Of a DNA stretch of 64,000 nucleotides, positions 18,157-25,068 are shown piece after piece. Source of the stretch: Pedobacter soli (GTDB lineage: Bacteria; Bacteroidota; Bacteroidia; Sphingobacteriales; Sphingobacteriaceae); NCBI RefSeq assembly GCF_900101435.1, contig NZ_FMZH01000008.1, positions 186,001 to 250,000 of the forward strand, in the 5' to 3' direction. Under the pieces are notes generated by a model. That model had not been told where the DNA came from. It did not search any database and saw only the letters and a list, made by a program, of their open reading frames with translations. Position 1 is the first letter of the stretch, and each line of letters starts with the position of its first letter. The translations under genes and the position numbers were made by a program.

Positions 18157-18305
18157 CCGTCACCCTGAATTTATTTCAGGGTCTCTAAACTATAGTTATT
18201 ATCTTTAATAAGAGTTGCTGACCACGAAGTGGCTATTAGGCCTATGAAAGCAATAAACGATACTAATAAAATAAATCCGATAGCTATCGGCCCAGCATGA
18301 CGATA
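18157..18305. repeat. REP-like dispersed element
   Basis: The left end is the hairpin ACCCTGAA (18162-18169) with TTCAGGGT (18175-18182) after CCGTC. The right end has the perfect palindrome CCGATAGCTATCGG (18277-18290) followed by AGCATGACG. Related pieces occur at 25017-25056 and 48738-48767. Confidence 0.7.
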
Positions 18306-18353
18306 AGATGTTTTGTAGGAAAACGATAGACAGCTTTAAAATAGCTCATAAAC

Positions 18354-18390
18354 AAAAGAGGGTTCGCTAATTAGCCAACCCTCTTTTTAT
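18354..18390. terminator. Bidirectional terminator between suhB and nfu
   Basis: AGAGGGTT (18357-18364) pairs with AACCCTCT (18377-18384); T-runs flank it on the plus strand and A-runs on the left serve the minus strand. It lies between convergent genes. Confidence 0.82.
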
Positions 18391-18412
18391 GTATATTGAA
18401 AAATGCACAATT

Positions 18413-18964
18413 TTAAAGCGCTTCCGAAACCACTTCGGTAACTTCAGGTACCATGCGCTGTAACAGGTTTTGAATACCCGATTTAAGCGTAATGGTAGAA
18501 GACGGACAGCCGCTGCACGATCCGCGTAATTCTACAGTTACCACACCTTCGTCGAAAGACTTATAGGTAATGGCACCGCCATCCTGCTCAACAGCCGGAC
18601 GTACGTAATCATGTAAAATCTGCTGAATTTTAATTTCAGTTTCTGTGCCTTCAAAGGTTGGCGCTTCATCAGCAGTTGCTTCTTTAATTTTTAATTCAGA
18701 TTCAACAGCTCCTTTAACAAACTCTTTTAAAATGGCTTCAATATCGGCCCATTCCGCGTCGTCTGTTTTGGTAATCGTAACAAAGTTACTGGCGAAAAAA
18801 ACACCGGCAACAAAGCTGAATTTAAATAACTCCTTAGCAAAAGGCGAGTGTTCTGCACTTTCTTTAGTGGCAAAATCTTCGCTACCGTTTATTAACAGCT
18901 TATTTACCATGAATTTCATGGTTGCCGGGTTTGGAGTTTGTTCTGTATATACGTTAATCGTCAT
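18413..18964 (-). CDS. NifU/Nfu-type Fe-S cluster scaffold protein
   Basis: This 183-residue protein has an N-terminal Nfu domain (MTINVYTEQTPNPATMKFMVN, to about residue 90) and a C-terminal NifU-like domain with the cluster-binding CxxC in GSCSGCPSSTITLKSG. This architecture matches NFU1-like proteins that deliver Fe-S clusters to client enzymes. It starts 87 nt downstream of the purB stop on the same strand and may be read with it. Confidence 0.93.
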   Translation of the reverse strand: MTINVYTEQTPNPATMKFMVNKLLINGSEDFATKESAEHSPFAKELFKFSFVAGVFFASNFVTITKTDDAEWADIEAILKEFVKGAVESELKIKEATADEAPTFEGTETEIKIQQILHDYVRPAVEQDGGAITYKSFDEGVVTVELRGSCSGCPSSTITLKSGIQNLLQRMVPEVTEVVSEAL

Positions 18965-19051
18965 GTCCTAATCAATTTGAATAAACAAAATTAGCAATTC
19001 GTGTTTAATAAAGCGCGTTACAGCTGTCTGCTTAGCGTCAATTTAATTTGA

Positions 19052-20398
19052 CTAGAAAATACCAGTATAGTTAAACGGCGTAATGGTTCTCAGCTGTGCT
19101 TTTACTTCTTCTGTTACTGCTAAGCCCTCTATAAATTCGGCAATGCTGGCTGCATTAATTTTCGAATTGGTACGGGTTAACTCTTTTAAAGCCTCGTAAG
19201 GGTTCGGGAAATTCTCCCTGCGCAATACTGTTTGGATGGCCTCGGCAACTACAGCCCAGTTTTCATCTAAATCGGCCTCTAACGCGGCTTCGTTAAGCAA
19301 AATTTTATTTAAACCTCTTAATGTGGCATTAATGGCAATTAAAGTATGGCCAAATGGAACACCAACATTTCTTAAAACGGTTGAGTCAGTTAAATCTCTT
19401 TGTAAACGCGAGATAGGAAGTTTGGCTGCAAAAAATTCAAACAAAGCATTGGCAATACCGGCGTTACCTTCGGCATTTTCAAAATCGATCGGGTTAACTT
19501 TATGCGGCATGGCCGATGAACCGATTTCTCCTGCTTTAATTTTTTGTTTAAAGTAGTTTTTAGAGATGTAGGTCCAGATATCGCGATCTAAATCAATAAT
19601 GATGTTGTTAATACGCTTTAGGGCATCGCATTGTGCGGCAAACTGATCGTAGTGTTCAATTTGGGTAGTGTGTTGCGCACGGCTCAATCCTAAAGTTTCG
19701 TTTACAAACTGGTTTGAAAAATCAACCCAGTTTACTTCCGGATAGGCAATGTGGTGTGCGTTAAAGTTTCCGGTGGCACCACCAAATTTGGCACTGTTTG
19801 GGATAGCTTTTAAATTTTCTACCTGGATGCTTAAACGCTCGGCAAAAACCAAAAACTCTTTACCCAGCTTGGTAGGAGAGGCCGGCTGACCGTGTGTGTG
19901 CGCCAGCATGGGTACTTCTTTCCATTCGGTAGCCAGTGCATTTATTTTGGCGATCAATTCGGTAATGGCTGGATAATAACTTTCGTTTAGTGCCAGTTTA
20001 ATTGAATAAGGAATGGCGGTGTTGTTAATATCCTGAGATGTTAAGCCAAAATGGATAAACTCTTTATAATTTTGAAGCGATAATCCATCAAATTTACTTT
20101 TGATGAAATACTCAACAGCTTTAACGTCGTGATTGGTAACTTTTTCTGTCTCTTTAATTTCTAAAGCATCAGCTTCCGAGAAATTTTCGTGAATTTTACG
20201 CAATTCAGCATAAAGGTTTTTATCAAAATTCTGCAAGCCAGGCAGGTTGATTTCGCAAAGTGCGATAAAATATTCGATTTCTACAAAAACACGGTATTTA
20301 ATCAGCGCTTCTTCTGAAAAGTAAGCTGCTAAATTTTCGGTAGTTTTTCTGTAACGACCATCAACAGGTGAAATAGCTTGTAGTGATGTTAAATTCAT
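19052..20398 (-). CDS. purB: Adenylosuccinate lyase PurB
   Basis: This 448-residue homotetrameric enzyme acts twice in purine synthesis (SAICAR to AICAR, and adenylosuccinate to AMP). The fumarase/aspartase superfamily signature is SSAMPHKVNPIDFENAEGN, holding the mobile catalytic serine. The conserved HTHGQPASPTKLGKE and TTQIEHYDQFAA blocks are also present. Length matches the E. coli-type enzyme. Confidence 0.96.
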   Translation of the reverse strand: MNLTSLQAISPVDGRYRKTTENLAAYFSEEALIKYRVFVEIEYFIALCEINLPGLQNFDKNLYAELRKIHENFSEADALEIKETEKVTNHDVKAVEYFIKSKFDGLSLQNYKEFIHFGLTSQDINNTAIPYSIKLALNESYYPAITELIAKINALATEWKEVPMLAHTHGQPASPTKLGKEFLVFAERLSIQVENLKAIPNSAKFGGATGNFNAHHIAYPEVNWVDFSNQFVNETLGLSRAQHTTQIEHYDQFAAQCDALKRINNIIIDLDRDIWTYISKNYFKQKIKAGEIGSSAMPHKVNPIDFENAEGNAGIANALFEFFAAKLPISRLQRDLTDSTVLRNVGVPFGHTLIAINATLRGLNKILLNEAALEADLDENWAVVAEAIQTVLRRENFPNPYEALKELTRTNSKINAASIAEFIEGLAVTEEVKAQLRTITPFNYTGIF

Positions 20399-20481
20399 TA
20401 TGCGGATTATATTTTTGCCGCAAATTTACTACAATTGATGGATTTTAAGGGATTTAAAAGCTAAAGAATTCAGATTATAAC

Positions 20482-20513
20482 AAAAAAGGCTTCAGTTTTG
20501 CCTGAAGCCTTTT
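20482..20513 (-). terminator. Terminator of small lipoprotein gene 1
   Basis: AGGCTTCAG (20487-20495) and CTGAAGCCT (20502-20510) form a perfect 9-bp stem; read on the minus strand it ends in a T-run (plus-strand A-run 20482-20487). Confidence 0.85.
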
Positions 20514-20541
20514 AATTAGATCATTATCTATTTAGAATTGA

Positions 20542-20766
20542 CTAGTGTTTTACCTCAGTTGTGGTAGTTGTAGTTTTTACAGCAGTGTCTTTAACTGTCG
20601 AATCTTTAACTGTGGTATCTTTTGCAGTAGTATCAGTTACAATTGTCGATGAATCTGTAACGGTAGTATCGCCTGTACCTTCAGCTTTTTTTCCTGATCC
20701 GCCACAGGCAGCAATTGTTAAAGATAAAGCCATGGCTAAAAAGCCTAATTTGAATGCATTTTTCAT
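20542..20766 (-). CDS. Small Thr/Asp-rich lipoprotein, array copy 1 (divergent)
   Basis: This 74-residue protein has a lipoprotein signal ending in IAAC (Cys21). The mature part is low-complexity: pentapeptides of the form D-T/S-T/A-x-K (DTTAK, DTTVK, DSTVK, DTAVK), then a Thr run and EVKH. It is the most diverged of four tandem paralogues, with GGSGKK after the cysteine where the others have NSEKK. It has its own promoter and terminator. Its function is unknown. The mature chain is probably disordered and attached to an envelope membrane. The reduced DNA similarity suggests the oldest duplication. Confidence 0.82.
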   Translation of the reverse strand: MKNAFKLGFLAMALSLTIAACGGSGKKAEGTGDTTVTDSSTIVTDTTAKDTTVKDSTVKDTAVKTTTTTTEVKH

Positions 20767-20798
20767 TTTGATTTTGTTTTTAGGGTTAATATATACTT

Positions 20799-20828
20799 TT
20801 AATGCGCCGAAAAGTGAAAAGGTAACCC
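20799..20828 (-). promoter_or_regulatory. Predicted ECF-type promoter of lipoprotein 1
   Basis: On the minus strand GGGTTACC (20828-20821) is followed after 16 nt by CATTAA (20804-20799). The same two-box motif precedes the other three copies and the ECF sigma gene. Confidence 0.72.
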
Positions 20829-20836
20829 GTAAGCAT

Positions 20837-20876
20837 AAAAAAAGCCCTTGAAAATTAATTTCAAGGGCTCTTTTTT
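20837..20876 (-). terminator. Terminator of small lipoprotein gene 2
   Basis: AGCCCTTGAAA (20843-20853) pairs perfectly with TTTCAAGGGCT (20859-20869), flanked by A- and T-runs on the two sides, so it could work in both directions. It directly abuts the promoter of copy 1. Confidence 0.87.
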
Positions 20877-20890
20877 ATGTTAAAGTTAGA

Positions 20891-21109
20891 CTAGTGTTTA
20901 ACTTCAGTTGTAGTAGTTGTAGTTTTTACAGCTGTATCTTTAACTGTAGAATCTTTTACTGTAGTATCTTTTGCAGTAGTATCAGTAACGATAGTAGAAG
21001 AATCAGTTGCAGTAGTGTCAGTACCTTCAGCTTTTTTTTCTGAGTTACAAGCAACAACTGATAAAGATAAAGCTAAAGCTAAAAAGCCTAATTTGAATGC
21101 ATTTTTCAT
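20891..21109 (-). CDS. Small Thr/Asp-rich lipoprotein, array copy 2
   Basis: This 72-residue lipoprotein has signal MKNAFKLGFLALALSLSVVAC (Cys21), then NSEKKAEG, a Thr/Asp/Ser segment, four D-x-x-x-K pentapeptides and a Thr-run with EVKH end. It is nearly identical to copies 3 and 4, differing at a few residues after AEG. The full unit (promoter, gene, terminator) is repeated with a period of about 366 bp. Function is unknown. Confidence 0.85.
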   Translation of the reverse strand: MKNAFKLGFLALALSLSVVACNSEKKAEGTDTTATDSSTIVTDTTAKDTTVKDSTVKDTAVKTTTTTTEVKH

Positions 21110-21146
21110 TTTTTGATTTTTTTTTAAGTAATTAATTAATTCGCTA

Positions 21147-21175
21147 TTAATACAGCTAAATGAAAAAGGTAACCC
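21147..21175 (-). promoter_or_regulatory. Predicted ECF-type promoter of lipoprotein 2
   Basis: Minus strand: GGGTTACC (21175-21168), 15-nt spacer, TATTAA (21152-21147), 38 nt before the ATG. Confidence 0.75.
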
Positions 21176-21202
21176 GATAATTTGAAAAAAAAATGAAATA
21201 AA

Positions 21203-21245
21203 ATAAAAAATGGCCTTAAAACTTAATTTAAGGCCTTTTTTTTAT
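21203..21245 (-). terminator. Terminator of small lipoprotein gene 3
   Basis: GGCCTTAAA (21212-21220) and TTTAAGGCC (21227-21235) form a perfect stem with A/T runs on each side. Confidence 0.87.
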
Positions 21246-21257
21246 GTTAAAGTTAGA

Positions 21258-21476
21258 CTAGTGTTTAACTTCAGTTGTAGTAGTTGTAGTTTTTACAGCT
21301 GTATCTTTAACTGTAGAATCTTTAACTGTAGTATCTTTTGCAGTAGTATCAGTAACGATAGTAGAAGAATCAGTTACAGTAGTATCAGCGCCTTCAGCTT
21401 TTTTTTCTGAGTTACAAGCAACAACTGATAAAGATAAAGCTAAAGCTAAAAAGCCTAATTTGAATGCATTTTTCAT
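21258..21476 (-). CDS. Small Thr/Asp-rich lipoprotein, array copy 3
   Basis: This 72-residue copy has the same signal peptide, lipobox (VVAC, Cys21) and D-x-x-x-K pentapeptide repeats as copy 2, with ADTTVTDSS where copy 2 has TDTTATDSS. Its terminator, coding region and promoter are collinear with those of copies 2 and 4, which indicates recent tandem duplication of the whole unit. Confidence 0.85.
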   Translation of the reverse strand: MKNAFKLGFLALALSLSVVACNSEKKAEGADTTVTDSSTIVTDTTAKDTTVKDSTVKDTAVKTTTTTTEVKH

Positions 21477-21513
21477 TTTTGAAGTTTTTTTAAGTAATTA
21501 ATTAATTTATCTC

Positions 21514-21542
21514 TTAATACAGGTAAATGAAAAAGGTAACCC
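21514..21542 (-). promoter_or_regulatory. Predicted ECF-type promoter of lipoprotein 3
   Basis: Minus strand: GGGTTACC (21542-21535), 15-nt spacer, TATTAA (21519-21514). Confidence 0.75.
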
Positions 21543-21569
21543 ATTAAATTGAAAAAAAATGAAATAAAA

Positions 21570-21608
21570 GTAAAAAAGGCCTTAAAACTTAATTTAAGGC
21601 CTTTTTTA
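21570..21608 (-). terminator. Terminator of small lipoprotein gene 4
   Basis: AGGCCTTAAA (21577-21586) and TTTAAGGCCT (21593-21602) make a stem like that of copy 3, with A- and T-runs on both sides. Confidence 0.87.
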
Positions 21609-21623
21609 TATGTCAAAGTTAGA

Positions 21624-21842
21624 CTAGTGTTTAACTTCAGTTGTAGTAGTTGTAGTTTTTACAGCTGTATCTTTAACTGTAGAATCTTTAACTGTAGTAT
21701 CTTTTGCAGTAGTATCAGTAACGATAGTAGAAGAATCAGTTAAAGTAGTATCAGCACCTTCAGCTTTTTTTTCTGAGTTACAAGCAACAACTGATAAAGA
21801 TAAAGCTAAAGCTAAAAAGCCTAATTTGAATGCATTTTTCAT
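21624..21842 (-). CDS. Small Thr/Asp-rich lipoprotein, array copy 4
   Basis: This 72-residue copy is nearest the sigma gene and differs from copy 3 essentially by one residue (TLTDSS for TVTDSS). It is divergent from the ECF sigma gene, and the two share a 200-bp region with three GGGTTAC(C/T) boxes. Possible roles include an envelope spacer, a small stress lipoprotein or a decoy for the adjacent protease. None is shown by sequence alone. Confidence 0.85.
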   Translation of the reverse strand: MKNAFKLGFLALALSLSVVACNSEKKAEGADTTLTDSSTIVTDTTAKDTTVKDSTVKDTAVKTTTTTTEVKH

Positions 21843-21873
21843 TTTTTGAATTTTTTAAGTAATTAATTTCCTG

Positions 21874-21902
21874 TTAATGCCGCAAAGGTAAAAAGGTAAC
21901 CC
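21874..21902 (-). promoter_or_regulatory. Predicted ECF-type promoter of lipoprotein 4
   Basis: Minus strand: GGGTTACC (21902-21895), 15-nt spacer, CATTAA (21879-21874). A TACCTTTG box overlaps the spacer, so a housekeeping -7 element might also act here. Confidence 0.7.
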
Positions 21903-21944
21903 GATAATTTGAAAAAAAGTTAAAATATTTTTTTAGCCGGGTTT

Positions 21945-21974
21945 GGGTTACCCCCGGTATCAAGATTGTATTAA
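21945..21974 (+). promoter_or_regulatory. Predicted autoregulated promoter P1 of the ECF sigma gene
   Basis: GGGTTACC (21945-21952), 16-nt spacer, TATTAA (21969-21974). It has the same two boxes and spacing as the lipoprotein promoters but on the opposite strand, about 70 nt before the sigma start codon. Confidence 0.72.
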
Positions 21975-22012
21975 GCAGGATAGTAGCTATAAATATTTTT
22001 TTGTCTAATATT

Positions 22013-22041
22013 GGGTTACTATTTATAGAAAAATGTATTAA
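22013..22041 (+). promoter_or_regulatory. Second copy of the ECF-type motif (P2) abutting the sigma start codon
   Basis: GGGTTACT (22013-22020), 15-nt spacer, TATTAA (22036-22041). The GTG start follows only three bases later, so a transcript from P2 would begin at or inside the start codon. It may be a leaderless promoter, an inactive copy or a binding site used for feedback. Confidence 0.55.
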
Positions 22042-22044
22042 CTA

Positions 22045-22611
22045 GTGAATAACAGTTTAAAGAGTTCAGTTCCAACAGATAGAGAGGTTATTTTAGGTAT
22101 TCTAAATAACTCAGCAGATACACTTAACAAGTTATACAAGGGCTATTATGCGATGGTTTTGCAATTTATCCTCAATAATAACGGGGATGAAGACGATGCG
22201 AAAGATGTATATCAGGAGGCCATCATTATTTTGTATAACAAAGTTAAGGAAGGTAATTTTGAATTGAGCAGCAAGCTTAAAACATATATTTATTCGGTGT
22301 GCAGGCGCATCTGGTTAAAGAAACTTAACCTGAACAGTAAAAAGGCCGGCAACATTACCGACTATGAAGATGTGTTTGCAGTAGAAGAAGATGTAGAGCA
22401 GCATGAAGAGAAAGACCTGCAGTTTGTAAAGATGCAATCGGCACTTGAGCACCTGGGCGAACCCTGTAAAACCATTATTCAGGATTTTTATATCCACAAT
22501 TTATCCATGCAGGATATTTGCGAAAAGTTTGGCTACACCAATACAGATAATGCCAAAACACAGAAGTATAAATGCCTGCAAAGGTTAAAGAAATTATTTT
22601 TTCAACACTAG
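22045..22611 (+). CDS. ECF RNA polymerase sigma factor
   Basis: This 188-residue sigma-70 family protein has only regions 2 and 4. Region 2 spans about residues 28-95 (LYKGYYAMVLQFILNNN, DAKDVYQEAIIILY, then LKTYIYSVCRRIW). Region 4 spans about 130-185 (LGEPCKTIIQDFYIHNLSMQ, then the recognition helix near NTDNAKTQKYKCLQRL). A stop codon lies just upstream in frame, so the GTG at 22045 is the only plausible start. The anti-sigma-like protease gene follows after 8 nt. Promoter motifs suggest it regulates itself and the neighbouring lipoprotein array. Confidence 0.92.
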   Translation: MNNSLKSSVPTDREVILGILNNSADTLNKLYKGYYAMVLQFILNNNGDEDDAKDVYQEAIIILYNKVKEGNFELSSKLKTYIYSVCRRIWLKKLNLNSKKAGNITDYEDVFAVEEDVEQHEEKDLQFVKMQSALEHLGEPCKTIIQDFYIHNLSMQDICEKFGYTNTDNAKTQKYKCLQRLKKLFFQH

Positions 22612-22619
22612 TAATTGAA

Positions 22620-23714
22620 ATGAGAAACGATTTGGAGTTAGATGCAATTATTGAAGATTACCTTTTAGGTAAACTTAATCCACAGGAAACTGAGGCCTTT
22701 GAACAGTTACGTCGCAATGATGCCACTGTAGATCATAAGGTAGTTTCGCATAAATTCTTTTTAGAATCGATGGAAGCTTTTGCAGAACAGGTGCGTTTAA
22801 GGGAGCAATTAAATCATATCCACGCTGAAATTGATGTAGAAAGTCTTGCTGAAGAACTTAGACCACATCCATCAAAGGTGGTGCAATTGTGGCGTAAACA
22901 TAAATCGGCTCTTGCCGTTGCTGCTTCGTTTTTGGTGCTTTCTTTGGTGTCTGTATATTCTATTCAGCACAACACCCGTCAGAAAGAACAGTTTGTGCTT
23001 TTGAGTAATCAGGTAAATAAAGCAATCAAAACACAAAACAGTTTAATCAGAAAAATTAATAATGCACCAGCAACCACAGGTAAGCCTGCGGTTCAAAGCA
23101 GTGTAGGTGGTACTGGGTTTGCAATTTCTACAAATGGATATATCCTTACCAATCTTCACGTAATTAACGGTGCAGATTCTCTTTATGTACAAAACAGTAA
23201 AGGCGAATCTTTTAAAGTAAAATCTGTTTATACCGATCCTCAGAATGATATTGCTATCCTTAAAATTAGTGATAAGCATTTCAGTAGTTTATCTACTATT
23301 CCTTATACCATTAAAAAAACTATAAGTAATATTGGCGAAAACGTATATACTTTAGGTTACCCGAAAGATGATGCAGTATTGGGAGAAGGTTATGTGAGTT
23401 CGAAAAATGGCTTTATTGGTGATACAACGCAATATCAGGTAGCCATTTCAGTTAATCCTGGTAACAGTGGAGGTCCGGTTTTAGATAATAATGGGAATTT
23501 GGTTGGAATTATCAGCGGTAAGCCAGATCAGACAGAAGGTGCAGCATTTGCAATTAAATCTAAATATATCTTAGAAGCGATGAGAGCAATTCCTCAAGAT
23601 TCTTTAGGTGCAAATAAGCTAACTGCAAATAAAAGAAGCTTGCTGTCTGGATTAAAACGGACTAAGCAGATTGAAAAAATACAGGATTATGTATTTATGA
23701 TCAAAGCTTACTAA
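22620..23714 (+). CDS. Anti-sigma-like, single-pass membrane, trypsin-like serine protease fusion
   Basis: This is a 364-residue protein counted from the ATG at 22620. Residues 1-90 are cytoplasmic and resemble the N-terminus of anti-sigma factors (EDYLLGKLNPQETEAFEQL). Residues 97-115 are one membrane helix (ALAVAASFLVLSLVSVY), then a short coil. Residues of about 155-325 are a trypsin/HtrA-like domain with a complete triad: H180 (TNLHVING), D210 (PQNDIAIL) and S283 (NPGNSGGPV). No PDZ domain is present. Co-expression with the ECF sigma gene and the topology suggest a transmembrane sensor that holds the sigma factor inside while its protease domain reads the periplasm. No zinc-binding HxxxCxxC anti-sigma motif is seen, so the sigma-binding role is inference. 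Confidence 0.85.
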   Translation: MRNDLELDAIIEDYLLGKLNPQETEAFEQLRRNDATVDHKVVSHKFFLESMEAFAEQVRLREQLNHIHAEIDVESLAEELRPHPSKVVQLWRKHKSALAVAASFLVLSLVSVYSIQHNTRQKEQFVLLSNQVNKAIKTQNSLIRKINNAPATTGKPAVQSSVGGTGFAISTNGYILTNLHVINGADSLYVQNSKGESFKVKSVYTDPQNDIAILKISDKHFSSLSTIPYTIKKTISNIGENVYTLGYPKDDAVLGEGYVSSKNGFIGDTTQYQVAISVNPGNSGGPVLDNNGNLVGIISGKPDQTEGAAFAIKSKYILEAMRAIPQDSLGANKLTANKRSLLSGLKRTKQIEKIQDYVFMIKAY

Positions 23715-23745
23715 GCCGAATACCCCCAAATAAATTAATATGCTT

Positions 23746-23780
23746 AAACCCTGCTGATTCATTTCTGCAGGGTTTTTTGT
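23746..23780 (+). terminator. Terminator of the sigma-protease operon
   Basis: AAACCCTGC (23746-23754) pairs with GCAGGGTTT (23767-23775), followed by further T. It lies 32 nt after the protease stop codon. Confidence 0.85.
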
Positions 23781-23842
23781 TTGAATTGTAATTTCTGTGT
23801 TGTAAAATAATATAATATCTATGTATTTACTATAGTATTGTT

Positions 23843-23850
23843 TAGATTTG
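23843..23850 (+). promoter_or_regulatory. TAGATTTG (-7) promoter box of the peroxiredoxin gene
   Basis: This TAnnTTTG match lies 27 nt before the peroxiredoxin ATG and past the upstream terminator. Confidence 0.55.
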
Positions 23851-23877
23851 TTTTAATCAACTTTAAATATTATTGTT

Positions 23878-24513
23878 ATGAGTATAAGACTAGGCGATAC
23901 CGCGCCAAACTTTCAGGCCAATACCTCAATTGGTGAAATAGATTTTTACGATTATTTAGGCGATAGCTGGGGCGTATTGTTTTCGCACCCTGCCGATTAT
24001 ACACCGGTTTGCACCACTGAGTTGGGTAGAACCGCTGCCTTAAAAGGTGAATTTGAAAAAAGAAACGTAAAAGTGTTGGCTTTGAGTGTCGATTCTGCCG
24101 AATCTCACAAAGGCTGGATCAGCGACATTAACGAAACGCAAAACACATCGGTTGAGTTTCCGATTATTGCCGATCCGGATCGTACAGTAGCGAACCTTTA
24201 TGATATGATTCATCCAAATGCATCTGAAACACTGACGGTAAGATCATTGTTTGTAATCAGTCCCGATAAAAAAGTAAAGTTAACCATAACTTACCCTGCA
24301 TCTACAGGCCGGAATTTTAACGAAGTATTGCGTGTAATCGATTCGTTACAGCTTACCGCCAATTACAGTGTGGCTACTCCAGCCGATTGGAAAGATGGCG
24401 AAGATGTAATTGTAGTGAACAGCATTAAAACCGAAGATATTCCGGCCAAATTTCCGAAAGGACACCAGGTTATTAAGCCATATTTACGTACTACACCACA
24501 ACCGAATAAGTAA
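23878..24513 (+). CDS. 1-Cys (Prx6-type) peroxiredoxin
   Basis: This 211-residue thiol peroxidase reduces hydrogen and alkyl peroxides in the cytoplasm. The peroxidatic Cys45 lies in HPADYTPVCTTELG. The long C-terminal part (dimer arm, DWKDGEDVIVVNSIKTEDIP) is typical of the Prx6 group. No resolving cysteine is visible, consistent with 1-Cys chemistry. Confidence 0.94.
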   Translation: MSIRLGDTAPNFQANTSIGEIDFYDYLGDSWGVLFSHPADYTPVCTTELGRTAALKGEFEKRNVKVLALSVDSAESHKGWISDINETQNTSVEFPIIADPDRTVANLYDMIHPNASETLTVRSLFVISPDKKVKLTITYPASTGRNFNEVLRVIDSLQLTANYSVATPADWKDGEDVIVVNSIKTEDIPAKFPKGHQVIKPYLRTTPQPNK

Positions 24514-24590
24514 TTGAATAAAAATTTTCCTGTTTACGCAACTTTCTTGTTGAAGAGCTAAATTGGGATTGCTTTATATCTGCAAATTAT

Positions 24591-24598
24591 TATATTTG
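24591..24598 (+). promoter_or_regulatory. TATATTTG (-7) promoter box of the cold-shock gene
   Basis: This TAnnTTTG match lies about 125 nt before the ATG at 24723. That would give a 5' leader of about 115-120 nt, a length suited to cold-shock mRNAs whose leaders refold with temperature; the refolding is inference. Confidence 0.5.
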
Positions 24599-24722
24599 GT
24601 AGTTTTGTTTTGATATTAACGCTTTATCTGATTGTTTTATTAACGATAATGATCAATTGGTTAAATTAAATACGAATCAAAGCGTAAGGGTTTATTTATT
24701 TTATACAATTTTTTATTTTTTT

Positions 24723-24920
24723 ATGGCAACCGGAAAAGTTAAATGGTTTAATACGCAAAAAGGCTTCGGATTTATTGTACAAGAAGACAATAAAGATCTG
24801 TTTGTGCATTTTAAAGATGTTTTAGGTGGAATCGAAAGCTTAAAAGAGAACGATACCGTAGAATTTGAAGTAGCTGAAGGCAGAAAAGGTTTACAGGCAG
24901 TAAACGTTAAGAAAGTTTAA
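24723..24920 (+). CDS. Cold-shock protein (CspA family)
   Basis: This 65-residue protein starts at the ATG of MATGKVKWFNTQKGFGFI. It has intact RNP1 (KGFGFI) and RNP2 (LFVHF) nucleic-acid-binding motifs. It is an RNA chaperone of the cytoplasm. The open frame extends 22 codons upstream without similarity to the family and overlaps the leader, so the later ATG is chosen. Confidence 0.95.
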   Translation: MATGKVKWFNTQKGFGFIVQEDNKDLFVHFKDVLGGIESLKENDTVEFEVAEGRKGLQAVNVKKV

Positions 24921-24950
24921 GCAATAAAATACTTATTTATTCATCCCCTG

Positions 24951-24985
24951 CAAAGAGCCTTTCTTAACGGAAAGGCTTTTTGCAT
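24951..24985 (+). terminator. Terminator of the cold-shock gene
   Basis: AGCCTTTC (24956-24963) pairs with GAAAGGCT (24970-24977), followed by TTTTT. Confidence 0.82.
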
Positions 24986-25016
24986 TTTTAGCTATTATTG
25001 ACACCCTATAGAAAAA

Positions 25017-25056
25017 TCGTCATTTCGACCCGATAGCCATCGGATCAGCATGACGC
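25017..25056. repeat. REP-like dispersed element
   Basis: The order is CGTCATTTCGAC, then near-palindrome CCGATAGCCATCGG (25030-25043), then AGCATGACG. CGTCAT at the left can pair with ATGACG at the right. The same parts occur at 18277-18302 and, diverged, at 48738-48767. It lies just beyond the stop codon of the THUMP-like methyltransferase gene. Confidence 0.7.
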
Positions 25057-25068
25057 TGGAAGTCTGGG

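Noticed and set aside
21549..21743. Plus-strand Ser/Phe/Cys-rich frames opposite the lipoprotein genes
   Set aside because: They repeat with each lipoprotein copy because they are the complement of Thr/Asp codons; no promoter is seen.
23355..23362. GGTTACCC word resembling the ECF promoter box
   Set aside because: It is inside the protease coding region, shifted by one base from GGGTTACC, and has no TATTAA at 15-16 nt. The same applies to 61322-61329.
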